Origin: Ureibacillus sinduriensis BLB-1 = JCM 15800
GTDB lineage: Bacteria; Bacillota; Bacilli; Bacillales_A; Planococcaceae
Length of the DNA: 64,000 nt
Direction: 5' to 3'
NCBI RefSeq assembly: GCF_000772955.1
Contig: NZ_JPVO01000044.1
Coordinates: forward strand, 62,001 to 126,000
Below, piece after piece: positions 9,113-17,976 of the stretch. The notes beneath the pieces were generated by a model. It had not been told where the DNA came from. It was given only the letters and a program-made list of their open reading frames with translations, and ran no database searches. Position numbers and translations under genes: made by a program. How positions within the stretch are numbered: the first letter of the stretch is position 1; every line of letters starts with the position of its first letter.

Positions 9113-9977
9113 CAGTTACCTCTTTGCTTGTGGAAGTCGTTTGTTGGTATGGTTCCTCGCAATGAGAAGGAATGATTTTGATTTCTTTGTTCAATGAGTG
9201 CAACCGGACCATTTTTTTAAAGTTCTCTTTATAGTCTTTAATATTATCCATAATCACGTATGCTAGTTTGCTTGGTGGGCGATTCTCCCGAAAGCCTGCG
9301 CTTCTCCATACCGAATCTGCTGCCAGAAAGACCGTCTCCCCTTTATCGTTTTCAAAAATCAATCCATATTGACCTTTTGCATGCCCTGATAAATTCAGGG
9401 CTAAACAACTACCATCACCCCAAAGGTCAAAAAGCGGCTTCTGAAAGACTTCACTAATAATGCTGGAAGGGCGGTTTTGAGCTTCGGTGGGCTTTGCATC
9501 TTCAATAAAGAAGACTCGATCCTCAAAGTCACTCGGCAATAGATTGGGGATATAAGCAGAAATGACGGCACCGATGCCTTTTTTATTTTTAACGTGTTGA
9601 TATGCTTCTTTTGAACAGATAAAAATACTGTTAGGGAAATCTCTAAGCCCACACATATGATCTGCATGAAAATGACTTAGAAAAATATATCGAATATCAT
9701 CAGCATGAATATTTTCCTTCTCCAGCTGGGCCAATATACTTTCTTTTGAATTTACATGGACAGGTGTTATTTTGGCATAGATGGAAAACGGGAACCTCTT
9801 TGTCTCTTCATAAAATCTCTCGGAATATCCAGTATCGAATAAAATATACCCTTTAACTGGATGATGTAATAAAACTACGGTCGCCGGAAATTTCATCTCA
9901 TAGGATGGTTCACCTTTTAAGGCTACTTTAGCATTATGAGTGCAGTAACCGGTTTGAAATAATTTATATGGTAACAT
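9105..9977 (-). CDS. Metallo-beta-lactamase-fold hydrolase, N-acyl-homoserine-lactonase-like
   Basis: This 290-residue cytoplasmic protein has the zinc motif SHFHADH (His102, His104, Asp106, His107), an upstream DTGYSERF loop and later LSGHAKGQ and IPSHCE, the pattern of AHL-lactonase-type MBL enzymes. The start at 9977 is chosen over 10001 because GGTGGAAAG precedes it and the protein then begins MLPYKLFQTG; it overlaps the end of the reductase gene by 14 bp. In this operon it may release or hydrolyse a thioester or lactone intermediate. Quorum quenching is possible but not favoured by the context. Confidence 0.78.
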   Translation of the reverse strand: MLPYKLFQTGYCTHNAKVALKGEPSYEMKFPATVVLLHHPVKGYILFDTGYSERFYEETKRFPFSIYAKITPVHVNSKESILAQLEKENIHADDIRYIFLSHFHADHMCGLRDFPNSIFICSKEAYQHVKNKKGIGAVISAYIPNLLPSDFEDRVFFIEDAKPTEAQNRPSSIISEVFQKPLFDLWGDGSCLALNLSGHAKGQYGLIFENDKGETVFLAADSVWRSAGFRENRPPSKLAYVIMDNIKDYKENFKKMVRLHSLNKEIKIIPSHCEEPYQQTTSTSKEVTDD

Positions 9978-10971
9978 TTTGTACTTTCCACCATTCCGCA
10001 AATTTATGAATGCCTTCTTCGACCGAAATGCGCGGATTATATCCTAATTCGGTTCTAGCTGCATCAATGTTTAATGTTTGGGAGTGTGCCAGTACCGTCA
10101 CAGTGTAGGGAGTGATAATCGGTTCCTTTTTAATATGCAGTAATCGATAAGTTTTTTCCAGGATGCTTGCGACCCGTAAAATGCTCCCATATTGGATATT
10201 TTTCTTTTTCATCGGCTGCCCAAGCAATGTAAAAACTTTCTCCAGAATATCGTTTAAATACATCGGTTCACCGTTCGTAATGTTATATTTTTTTCCGACA
10301 GTCCGCTCATCTGAATGAAGGCACAGACATATTGCATCCACAACATTTTCGATATATGTAATATCCGTCAATATTCTTGCTTCATCAATGAATGGCAGTC
10401 CTGATTTTTGATTCGTTTTAATCAGTCTTGGAATAATGGCATTATCTCCAGGTCCAAACAGTGCACGAGGCCTAATTGTGATCGTTTGCAGGCCTTTAAT
10501 AAAAGCTTCATCGACAACCTCTTCGGCCATCCTCTTCGTCTTTGCATAGTAGTTAACGGCAGGATCGGGTAGTGCGCTGTCCTCTTTCACATCGAGTTTT
10601 GAGCGTTCCTGCAGACTAAAATAGATGCTTGGTGTGGATACGTGGACAAATCTTTTAATTTTGTAGAAGAGGGCAGAATCGACCATATTCTGTGTGCCGA
10701 GGACGTTCGCATTATAAAAAGCGTCATATTTCCCCCATACAGAAGAAAGTGCCCCACAATGGACCACCAATTCCTGATTCTGCATTGCTTGAAAAATTGC
10801 CTCCCTATCTTCCAGTGAGGCTTGTACAAATCGAACACCCCGGGGAAGAGCATTGCCAATAGTTTTGTTGCGACCTATTGCCGTTACACGATATCCCTCT
10901 TCAGCTAGCCGTTTAACAAGATGTTGACCTAAAAAACCCGTGGCTCCTGTTACTAAAATATTTTTGTTCAA
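9964..10971 (-). CDS. NAD(P)-dependent epimerase/3-beta-HSD family reductase, OleD-like
   Basis: This 335-residue extended short-chain dehydrogenase has the dinucleotide motif TGATGFLG at residues 7-14, a STPS strand and the catalytic YYAKTK. Its RPRALFGPGD and PRLI segments resemble OleD, the 2-alkyl-3-oxoalkanoate reductase of bacterial olefin and beta-lactone pathways, so a beta-keto reduction after the KAS III step is plausible. The likely start is TTG 10971, placed by GGAGAGGAG; it lies 5 bp beyond the stop of the ATP-grasp gene. The upstream in-frame ATG at 10995 has no ribosome site. Confidence 0.78.
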   Translation of the reverse strand: MNKNILVTGATGFLGQHLVKRLAEEGYRVTAIGRNKTIGNALPRGVRFVQASLEDREAIFQAMQNQELVVHCGALSSVWGKYDAFYNANVLGTQNMVDSALFYKIKRFVHVSTPSIYFSLQERSKLDVKEDSALPDPAVNYYAKTKRMAEEVVDEAFIKGLQTITIRPRALFGPGDNAIIPRLIKTNQKSGLPFIDEARILTDITYIENVVDAICLCLHSDERTVGKKYNITNGEPMYLNDILEKVFTLLGQPMKKKNIQYGSILRVASILEKTYRLLHIKKEPIITPYTVTVLAHSQTLNIDAARTELGYNPRISVEEGIHKFAEWWKVQNVTI

Positions 10972-10976
10972 AGTTC

Positions 10977-12128
10977 TCACTCCTCTCCGTTCCATTCAAT
11001 GTCCAAGGTGCTCAGTTGATAACTGGATACTTTTCTCCTCCTCGATTCCTTTATCAAATATAGGAAGCTGGTTATTTGACCGAAAAACGCATATGGATCA
11101 TTTGAATTCCAGACAATGTCTTTTGCCTTGGCCATTTTAAGGATTTGTTTCCATGGATTTTTGCTAACAAATGTACGAAGCATTGCTAAACCGAGCATCG
11201 TTGTTTCTGTACCGACATGATAGGATTGCGTAATTTGCCTGCGTTCTGTAAGAGGGAATAGGCAGATCCCGCTTGTTGTTCTTGGGTTACATTCAATTGG
11301 ATATAACGCATCATTGCCGGACAAGATTAAATCAAAGGCGATTTGACCTGTATATTCATTTTGCTCGATATAACGTTTTACAAATGCCTCTAATTTCGGG
11401 TTACTAAATGGTTCAAAATAGATTGTAGCGCCTAGTCCGACATTATCGTTCGTTTGATAGGCGCTGTAACATTGCATTCGGCCTTTATCCGCAATTGCGT
11501 AAGTACAAATTTGAATCCCTTCGATTTTTTCTTGGATAACCCAGATGGTTTGCTTCAAGAGAAGGAAGTCCGGTATTTCGGAACCTTTTTTAAAAACAAC
11601 TTCTGTTCCAAATCTTGAAAAGGCGGGCTTACATACATATACATTATCTGATTGTAGGTGGTGAGTCTTCAAATAATCTGTAATTTCCGACCTGGAGTTA
11701 ATTCTGGTTGTATCGATGACTAGCGTGGAAGGAACGTGGATATATTCACTAAAGCCATTCCTCAATGTATCGATGAACAACCCTTTATGGTGAAAAGTTT
11801 TTAATTTCTCCAACGGCTCGCAAAGTACTCGGCAATAGTTTGATAGTGTTTCATGTGCATAGGCAATGTGGAACACTTCTTCACAAGTGGGTATTAATAG
11901 ATCAATATTGTATTCTTGGATAATCTTGATTAGATTTTGGATGTATTTATGACGGTTCTCATTTGGAGAAATGACTTGAAAAGTCTTTTCAAATAATTTC
12001 GAGCGCATACATAAGTGTTTGGGTAAACTTTCTGCCATAAATAGGTTGTTGCCTTGCTGCTTTAACAAGCGGGCGAAATAATATGTTGCAGGAGCACGTC
12101 CGCCTGTTAGAAGGACATTAGTACTCAA
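10977..12128 (-). CDS. ATP-grasp domain protein (carboxylate-amine ligase type)
   Basis: This 383-residue protein opens with a Rossmann-like pre-ATP-grasp segment (NVLLTGGRAPATYYFARLL) and carries ATP-grasp signatures: KPAFSRFGTEVV near residue 185, IQEKIEGIQICTYA near 220, and IECNPRTTSG near 295, which supplies the Mg-binding Glu/Asn. ATP-grasp ligases couple a carboxylate to an amine or thiol through an acyl-phosphate. The start is best placed at TTG 12128: GGAGGGG is 6 bp upstream, and TTGAGTACTAA lets it overlap the KAS III stop by 11 bp. The longer ATG frame from 12194 would run backwards into the KAS III gene. Confidence 0.8.
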   Translation of the reverse strand: MSTNVLLTGGRAPATYYFARLLKQQGNNLFMAESLPKHLCMRSKLFEKTFQVISPNENRHKYIQNLIKIIQEYNIDLLIPTCEEVFHIAYAHETLSNYCRVLCEPLEKLKTFHHKGLFIDTLRNGFSEYIHVPSTLVIDTTRINSRSEITDYLKTHHLQSDNVYVCKPAFSRFGTEVVFKKGSEIPDFLLLKQTIWVIQEKIEGIQICTYAIADKGRMQCYSAYQTNDNVGLGATIYFEPFSNPKLEAFVKRYIEQNEYTGQIAFDLILSGNDALYPIECNPRTTSGICLFPLTERRQITQSYHVGTETTMLGLAMLRTFVSKNPWKQILKMAKAKDIVWNSNDPYAFFGQITSFLYLIKESRRRKVSSYQLSTLDIEWNGEE

Positions 12129-13116
12129 ATACAACCCCTCCGATAGATAGACCTGCCGAAGTACCCAACAGCATAATTTTGTTGCCGCGTTCAATCTTAT
12201 TTTGAACTATCGCTTCGTGCAGTGCCATAGGAATGCTGGATGCAATGGTGTTTCCATGATTGTGGATAATGTTCATGAATTTTGCTTCTGCAATGCCTAG
12301 TTTTTTCCTTAAAATCCTCATCGCCATTCCACTTGCCTGGTGTGGAACAACCAAGTCTATTTCATCTATCGTGCAATTGGAGGCTGCCAATAATTTTTCC
12401 ATAAAAGCGCCAAGTTTTCTTGACGATAATTTGAAAATTGACTTTCCATTCATATCAAATAGAAAGTCCGTTTCATCTGCACTTGAATTATTAGGGTGTA
12501 CTTTTGTTCCTCCGCCTCTAATTTCAGTGTAATGGGCACCTTCGCTAAACGTTTCCATATGGCCGGCCAATACTTTGGAAGGTTCGTTATCCGGAGTTTT
12601 CGCCAATATGGCAGCAGCAGCACCATCTCCGAATAATATGGCATTTTCTTTCGCCTTCCAATTCAATCCGACCGATGCAATTTCACTGGAAACCAATAAT
12701 ACGTTCGTGTATCTTCCGCTATGTATTAGATAAGAGATAGTATCAAAACCTGTTACGAAACTTAAACAAGTGGAGTTAATATCAAAACATGGAATACTGG
12801 ATTCACCCAATCCCAATTGCTTCTGAACAAGTGCAGCATTACATGGTATCGGTTGTTCCATTGTCCCGCTTACACTGACGATGCAATCTATTTCTTCTTT
12901 ATGTATTCCAGCTGTTTTCATCGCTTCGGTTGCTGCATGGGCTGCCATTACTGAAGCAGTCTCATTTTCAACGAAGGAGCGGATGCCAACCCCAGATTTT
13001 TGTTCCACCCATCCTTCTTTTACGCCGATTAATTCATCGAGCTCATGTGCATATACTTTTCTTTTCGGCAAATATTTACCTGTTCCTATTATTTTTACAT
13101 TTCTAACTTGAGACAT
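12118..13116 (-). CDS. Beta-ketoacyl synthase III (KAS III/FabH-like), first gene of the six-gene operon
   Basis: This 332-residue thiolase-fold condensing enzyme has a full catalytic triad: Cys117 in INSTCLSF, His259 in VPHQASG and Asn289 in NHGNTIAS. The family condenses an acyl-CoA with malonyl-ACP or a second acyl chain. It is a pathway-associated paralogue, not the fatty-acid fabH, judging by its position heading an operon of an ATP-grasp ligase, a reductase, an MBL hydrolase and an adenylating enzyme. The ATG at 13116 gives the standard family N-terminus (NVKIIGTGKYLP). The OleA glutamate does not align, so an OleA reaction is not assumed. Confidence 0.85.
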   Translation of the reverse strand: MSQVRNVKIIGTGKYLPKRKVYAHELDELIGVKEGWVEQKSGVGIRSFVENETASVMAAHAATEAMKTAGIHKEEIDCIVSVSGTMEQPIPCNAALVQKQLGLGESSIPCFDINSTCLSFVTGFDTISYLIHSGRYTNVLLVSSEIASVGLNWKAKENAILFGDGAAAAILAKTPDNEPSKVLAGHMETFSEGAHYTEIRGGGTKVHPNNSSADETDFLFDMNGKSIFKLSSRKLGAFMEKLLAASNCTIDEIDLVVPHQASGMAMRILRKKLGIAEAKFMNIIHNHGNTIASSIPMALHEAIVQNKIERGNKIMLLGTSAGLSIGGVVFEY

Positions 13117-13495
13117 AACGATTCTTTCCGCCTTCCTGAGTAAAAAACAGTTTGTCATACAAAGGTGTGATTAGTGATGTAGATGAAAGCTATTATAAAG
13201 ATAAAAGAACGAAATTCCTATGGAGAAATTCGTTCCTTTTTAAAATAATGATCTGGGACTATATCTAAATTCTACTGAAACCGCGTTGATTTAGGTCATT
13301 ATAATACTTCAAATATTATATCAAAAACTAAATATATTTGTTTATACTTAGTTAAGAATTCCACTGCCAAATTAATCCCTTTTTCATGTGGACGAAATAA
13401 AATGATGCAGTCATAATTTACTATCTATGAACAGTACTTACTATATGGTATTATCAAAAAAGAGAATGGTATTAATGTAACAGGAGGAAATACCT
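13117..13495. promoter_or_regulatory. Divergent intergenic region between the biosynthetic operon and the DUF2156 gene
   Basis: No gene is seen here. A hairpin at about 13207-13235 (GAACGAAaTTC with a near-complement) has T-rich tracts on both sides, so it could act as a leader attenuator about 90 bp before the KAS III start. TATAAT-like sequence near 13300 on the minus strand may be part of the operon promoter. These are weak eye-level calls. Confidence 0.35.
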
Positions 13496-14602
13496 ATGGT
13501 TTCTTTGAAAAACCTCATTCCGAACATTCGAAACAAGCATACACAGAGAGGTTTATCAGAAAATCAGGTACACGTCGAGCACGATGAGTTGCTTCCTTTT
13601 TTAAAGAAACACGGGGGTAACCATGTATCGCATCTTATCTTTTTGCAAGATAAACAACAATTTTGGATAAAAGATATGAATGTGTTGATTGTGTATAAAA
13701 GAATTCTCGATAAATACGTAGTGCTTGGCGATCCGATTGGAGAAGAATCGAATTTCCATATCGCAATAAAGGAGTTCAATGAGTATTGCAAGGTGAAAAG
13801 GGTCAAGCCTCTCTACTACCAGGTCAACCCTCGTCATATGCCACTTTATCATGAAGTTGGATTTCGATTTATAAAACTAGGTGAAGAGGCACTTATTAAT
13901 CTTAATAACTTTTCAATTGAAGGGAAAAAGGGGGCGAAGCTTCGTACAAGGCTTAATAAATTTACTCGTAATGGTTTTACATTCACTGTAGTAGAACCGC
14001 CACATACTTCTCAACTTATTTCAGAGATTAGAAGAATTTCGGATTGTTGGTTGGGGGAAGAAAAAGAGAAGGGCTTCTCCGTGGTTTCATTTAGCGATGG
14101 ATACGTCTCGCACTTCCCGATTGCACTGCTCCGTAATTCTCAAGGCAAGATTGTTGCATTTGCAACTCTTGCAAATGACTACAAGGAAACAATAGCGATT
14201 GACCTTATGAGAAACTGTAAAAACAGTCCGCATGGCACCATGGATGTATTGTTTACCAAGATCATCCTGTGGGCAAAGGATGCCGGCTATCGCAATTGTA
14301 GTTTGGGTGTGGCACCATTGGCCAATGTTGGAATTTGCGAGCATTCATTTATGAGTGAAAAGATTATTCATTTTGTCTACCGATACGGAAATGGGAAGTA
14401 CAATTTTAAAGGGTTGAAAGAATTCAAAGGGAAGTTTGCAACTGATTGGGAACCGAAATATTTAGCTTATAAAAAATCGTTTTTACCGATTGCCTTCCTG
14501 CAATTAGTAGTATTGATCAACCGAAAAAAACAAGATCCTGAAACGCTCTTAAACAAAAAAAATGTTCGGAAAGTAATTGATAATAAATTATATTTCGAAT
14601 AA
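13496..14602 (+). CDS. DUF2156 protein, soluble MprF-catalytic-domain-like aminoacyl-phospholipid transferase
   Basis: This 368-residue protein matches the cytosolic catalytic domain of MprF, the lysyl/alanyl-phosphatidylglycerol synthase, but lacks the large membrane flippase domain. Family landmarks include GDPIGEES near residue 80, KGAKLRTRLNKF near 142, AIDLMRN near 238, and the C-terminal FKGKFATDWEPKYLAY. Such enzymes move an amino acid from aminoacyl-tRNA to a lipid head group. The ATG follows AACAGGAGG. It diverges from the biosynthetic operon and is followed after 16 bp by a GtrA-like gene, so lipid or glycolipid modification is a reasonable guess. Confidence 0.75.
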   Translation: MVSLKNLIPNIRNKHTQRGLSENQVHVEHDELLPFLKKHGGNHVSHLIFLQDKQQFWIKDMNVLIVYKRILDKYVVLGDPIGEESNFHIAIKEFNEYCKVKRVKPLYYQVNPRHMPLYHEVGFRFIKLGEEALINLNNFSIEGKKGAKLRTRLNKFTRNGFTFTVVEPPHTSQLISEIRRISDCWLGEEKEKGFSVVSFSDGYVSHFPIALLRNSQGKIVAFATLANDYKETIAIDLMRNCKNSPHGTMDVLFTKIILWAKDAGYRNCSLGVAPLANVGICEHSFMSEKIIHFVYRYGNGKYNFKGLKEFKGKFATDWEPKYLAYKKSFLPIAFLQLVVLINRKKQDPETLLNKKNVRKVIDNKLYFE

Positions 14603-14618
14603 CCAGGAAAGGTAAGGC

Positions 14619-15008
14619 ATGGTGCTAAAGAAAGTATTCGGAAAGTTCATTAAATATAGTTTGGTAGGTTGTGTAAGTACGGTTATCTATTTTCTGGCGG
14701 TTTATATTCTTATAGAAGGTTTCTATATGGAACCTGTAATGGGTTCAGCCCTATCATTTATCATCATGACCATTGCATCCTTTTTCCTGAATGTAAAATA
14801 TACTTTCAATAGTATTATTACCGGGCAGAAGGCGATGCGGTTTATGATGGTATCCACGATAGGGTTTATCTTGAATTTTATATTGATGTTTATCATTGTT
14901 CATGTTTTTGCTTATCACTATTTCATTGGAGAATTGGTTACCATTTTAGTTATCCCTATCGTTAACTTTTTGCTTAATAATTATTGGACCTTCCAAACGA
15001 ATACATAA
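14619..15008 (+). CDS. GtrA-like four-helix membrane protein
   Basis: This 129-residue protein has four predicted membrane helices (about residues 10-30, 35-55, 72-95, 98-120) with the family pattern FIKYSLVGCVSTVIYF at the start and NFLLNNYWTF at the end. GtrA-family proteins are thought to flip or position lipid-linked sugars. It begins 16 bp after the DUF2156 gene with its own AGGAAAGG site, so the two are probably cotranscribed. Confidence 0.8.
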   Translation: MVLKKVFGKFIKYSLVGCVSTVIYFLAVYILIEGFYMEPVMGSALSFIIMTIASFFLNVKYTFNSIITGQKAMRFMMVSTIGFILNFILMFIIVHVFAYHYFIGELVTILVIPIVNFLLNNYWTFQTNT

Positions 15009-15083
15009 TACAACAAAATATAGGTGAGATTCTAATATTAATATCGTTTCTAAACTATAAAAACGATGGTAAGGATGTATCAT

Positions 15084-16769
15084 ATGAAAATTAAACTAGG
15101 CACTAAAATTAATATAATCGTCATCTCCATCATACTTCTCTTATCAGCAGTCATTGCTGTTGTAATCAATCATGAAGTTAGGGCGGGAATTAAACAATTT
15201 GCAATCCAGAAAGCAAATAGTGATTTGAAGCTATCTTCGAACTATATTGATAGTAAGTATCCAGGTCACTGGGAAATTAAAGATGGCAAACTCTATAAAG
15301 GTTCCGTCATGATTAATGATAATGTGGATCTAGTGGATGCAATCGGAGAAGACACCGGGGATACAGTGACCATTTTCCAGGGGGATACACGGATTGCAAC
15401 GAATGTTATGAAGGATGGGGAACGCATCATTGGGACACAAGTTTCGCAGCAAGTTGCTGAAGTTGTTATTGGAAAAGGTGAAACTTATCTAGGTGAAGCG
15501 AATGTGCAGGGGGATATTTATCAAGCAGCCTATATGCCATTAAAAAACGCCGAAAATGAAATTGTTGGCATTTTTTACGTAGGGGCGCCTCAAGATATTA
15601 TCGAAACCATCACTTCAAAAGTAATTAAGCAATTCTTCTTTGTATTGGTTGCCATCCTTGCGTTGGCCATTATTGCTGTTTATTTATTTACAAAAAGAAT
15701 AAAAAACAGATTAACGCGTATGTCAACAATTCTCCAATCTGCAGGTGAAGGTGATTTTACAGCTGTCATCGAAGATAAAACGGGTGATGAACTAAGTGAT
15801 TTGGCTACAAGTTTTAATCAAATGTCCCATAATTTGAAAGCGATGATAAACGAAGTAACAATCTCCTCCAACCAACTATCCGATGCCGCTGAGGAGCTAT
15901 TGGCGAGTTCGGAAGAAACAACGGCGGCGACGAATCAGGTGGCGGTTTCTATCACGGAAGTCGCCAAAAATGTAGAATTCCAAGGGAAGAATACAGAAGA
16001 AAGTGCACAGGCGATAGAGGAAATTACAGTAGCAATTACAAAAATTGCAGACAATGCTTCAAGTGTAGCCGGGTCTTCCTCAGAAACGACCAATCAAACA
16101 GAAGTGGGTTATAAATATGTTCAAAACATGATTGAACAGATGAAAACCATCTCTCAGGCAAACTCGGAGACGAATCAGGTGATACGGGAACTAGAAAGTA
16201 AATCCAAAGACATCGGCAACATTCTTGAAGTAATCACGAGTATTGCAGATCAAACAAATTTACTTGCGTTGAATGCAGCAATTGAGTCTGCACGTGCCGG
16301 CGAACATGGAAAAGGTTTCGCGGTTGTAGCCGATGAAGTCCGTAAACTTGCGGAACAATCGAGTGCTTCAGCCTATCAAATTTCGGTTATTGTAAGTAAG
16401 ATTCAAACTGAGACGCAAAAAGCTGTGCAGATGATGCAAGAAGCGAACCTAGAGGTAACAAATGGAGTTTATTTGGCCGAAGAAACCGGCAAAACGTTTA
16501 ATGTCATTAAGCATTCCATACAGGACGCCACTTTGCAAACCCAAGAGCTGTCCGCAATTTCGGAAGAATTATCAGCAAGTGTCCAGCAAGTAAATGCTTC
16601 TATCGAAGAAGTAGCACAATTAGCGAAAGTAACTACGGATAATGCCGGTCAAATTGCTGCTGTGACAGAGGAGCAGCTTGCCGCAACGGAAGACGTATCA
16701 ATATCTGCTGCGTCATTATCTAAACTGGCCGAAAATCTTCGGGAACTGGTCAATAAATTTAAAGTTTAA
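15084..16769 (+). CDS. Methyl-accepting chemotaxis protein with extracellular single Cache domain
   Basis: This 561-residue transducer has a membrane helix at about 8-28, an extracellular single-Cache sensor (about 30-180, ending [12 protein letters not shown]), a second helix at about 185-205, a HAMP domain, and an MCP signalling domain from about 290. The invariant hairpin tip [23 protein letters not shown] is present. It detects a small molecule outside the cell and signals to CheA/CheW. The start at 15084 is chosen because AAGGATG is 8 bp upstream; an in-frame ATG at 15066 has no ribosome site. Confidence 0.9.
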   Translation: MKIKLGTKINIIVISIILLLSAVIAVVINHEVRAGIKQFAIQKANSDLKLSSNYIDSKYPGHWEIKDGKLYKGSVMINDNVDLVDAIGEDTGDTVTIFQGDTRIATNVMKDGERIIGTQVSQQVAEVVIGKGETYLGEANVQGDIYQAAYMPLKNAENEIVGIFYVGAPQDIIETITSKVIKQFFFVLVAILALAIIAVYLFTKRIKNRLTRMSTILQSAGEGDFTAVIEDKTGDELSDLATSFNQMSHNLKAMINEVTISSNQLSDAAEELLASSEETTAATNQVAVSITEVAKNVEFQGKNTEESAQAIEEITVAITKIADNASSVAGSSSETTNQTEVGYKYVQNMIEQMKTISQANSETNQVIRELESKSKDIGNILEVITSIADQTNLLALNAAIESARAGEHGKGFAVVADEVRKLAEQSSASAYQISVIVSKIQTETQKAVQMMQEANLEVTNGVYLAEETGKTFNVIKHSIQDATLQTQELSAISEELSASVQQVNASIEEVAQLAKVTTDNAGQIAAVTEEQLAATEDVSISAASLSKLAENLRELVNKFKV

Positions 16770-16781
16770 TAGTCTTTGATA

Positions 16782-16822
16782 AAAACGCTACTAATCCATT
16801 TTGGAATTGAGTAGCGTTTTTT
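16782..16822 (+). terminator. Terminator of the chemoreceptor gene
   Basis: AAAACGCTACT pairs with AGTAGCGTTTT around a 17-nt loop and is followed by T. Confidence 0.85.
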
Positions 16823-16940
16823 ATTGGAGATTTTTATTTGCAACGATAACACATTAATTGAGATAGAAAACATGAAAGTGTTGGGAAATATTGTTCTTTT
16901 TCTATCGTTAACTATTTAATATTGAAAAAAATAACAATAA

Positions 16941-17010
16941 TTTACAGAATTAACATTGATTTTAATACGAATTTACAAAACCTTTACAAATGAATTGAAG
17001 AAAATTTACA
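16941..17010 (+). promoter_or_regulatory. Phased PhoP-box array upstream of pstS
   Basis: TTTACA-like hexamers sit exactly 11 bp apart at 16950 (TTAACA), 16961 (TTTAAT), 16972 (TTTACA), 16983 (TTTACA), 16994 (ATTGAA, weak) and 17005 (TTTACA). An extra TTTACA at 16941 is out of phase. This is the PhoP dimer-binding pattern of Bacillus Pho-regulon promoters (TT(A/T)ACA direct repeats with 11-bp periodicity). It indicates that the pst operon is induced by phosphate starvation. Confidence 0.8.
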
Positions 17011-17077
17011 GTATGCCTTTATTCTTTAATTAGACGTAGTGCGATAAAAACCTAACATAATTTCTTGGAGGTAAGAA

Positions 17078-17920
17078 ATGGGCATTATAGGAAAATTAAA
17101 GTTTGCTTTACTCATAATGGTTGTACTGGCTGTCCTTTCAGCTTGTACAAGTGATGATAAAAATAGTTCACAGGCATCAACAAGTAAGGATGAAACAATC
17201 GCTATTTCCGGATCAACGTCTGTAGGGCCACTTGCTGAAAAGCTGGCACATAAGTATGCAGAACAAAACAATACAAATATTGAAATTAACCAAATCGGTT
17301 CTTCAGCAGGTATCACGAACGCAATAAGTGGAGTATCCGAAATCGGAATGTCTTCAAGGGATTTAAAGGAAGAAGAACGAGCGAACAAGCTGAATGAAGT
17401 AGTCATCGCTTACGATGGAATAGTCGTTGTAACCCATCCGTCAAATAAGGTGAAAGATTTAACATTGGAGCAAGTGAAACAAATCTTTACCGGGAAAGTA
17501 ACGAACTGGAAGGAGTTTGGCGGAGATGATATGGAGATTGTAGTTGTCTCCCGAGAGGATGGTTCGGGATCCCGGGATGCTTTCCAAGAAATTGTAGACT
17601 ATAGTTCCGGTCAGTTAATTAAAAATGCAATCATTGCAAGCGGAAATGGCAATATCAAAACTACTGTTGCGAACAATAAGCATGCAGTCGGATTTATCTC
17701 CTTTGAATACATCGATGATTCGATTTCAACAATTGACATCAATGGTGTAGAAGCAACTGCCGACAATGTATTGGAGCAAAAGTATAAATTATCCAGGCCG
17801 TTCTTATTTGTCTTTAAAGAAGGTCAACTATCTGAAGCAGGACAAAGATTTATCGATTTTATCTTGAGTCAGGATGGACAATCCATTGCAGCAGAAGCAG
17901 GGGCAATCCCGATTAAGTAA
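17078..17920 (+). CDS. pstS: Phosphate ABC transporter substrate-binding lipoprotein
   Basis: This 280-residue protein has a lipoprotein signal with lipobox LSAC (Cys23) and the phosphate-binding signatures ISGSTSVGPLAE near residue 46 and SREDGSGSRDAF near 165. It captures phosphate outside the membrane for PstCAB. It is the first gene of pstS-pstC-pstA-pstB-phoU, behind a Pho-box array. The ATG follows TTGGAGG. Confidence 0.95.
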   Translation: MGIIGKLKFALLIMVVLAVLSACTSDDKNSSQASTSKDETIAISGSTSVGPLAEKLAHKYAEQNNTNIEINQIGSSAGITNAISGVSEIGMSSRDLKEEERANKLNEVVIAYDGIVVVTHPSNKVKDLTLEQVKQIFTGKVTNWKEFGGDDMEIVVVSREDGSGSRDAFQEIVDYSSGQLIKNAIIASGNGNIKTTVANNKHAVGFISFEYIDDSISTIDINGVEATADNVLEQKYKLSRPFLFVFKEGQLSEAGQRFIDFILSQDGQSIAAEAGAIPIK

Positions 17921-17976
17921 TTAATGAAGATGGAAGACAACATAAAATTTTTGAGTGTAACTTTGGAGGAGTAAAG

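Noticed and set aside
9105-9977. Naming the operon MBL enzyme a quorum-quenching AHL lactonase
   Set aside because: Only the general fold signature is seen; the operon context favours a pathway role.
12118-13116. Calling the KAS III an OleA head-to-head condensing enzyme
   Set aside because: The glutamate that defines OleA (Glu117 in Xanthomonas) aligns with an isoleucine in QPIPCNAA by eye, and OleB is absent.
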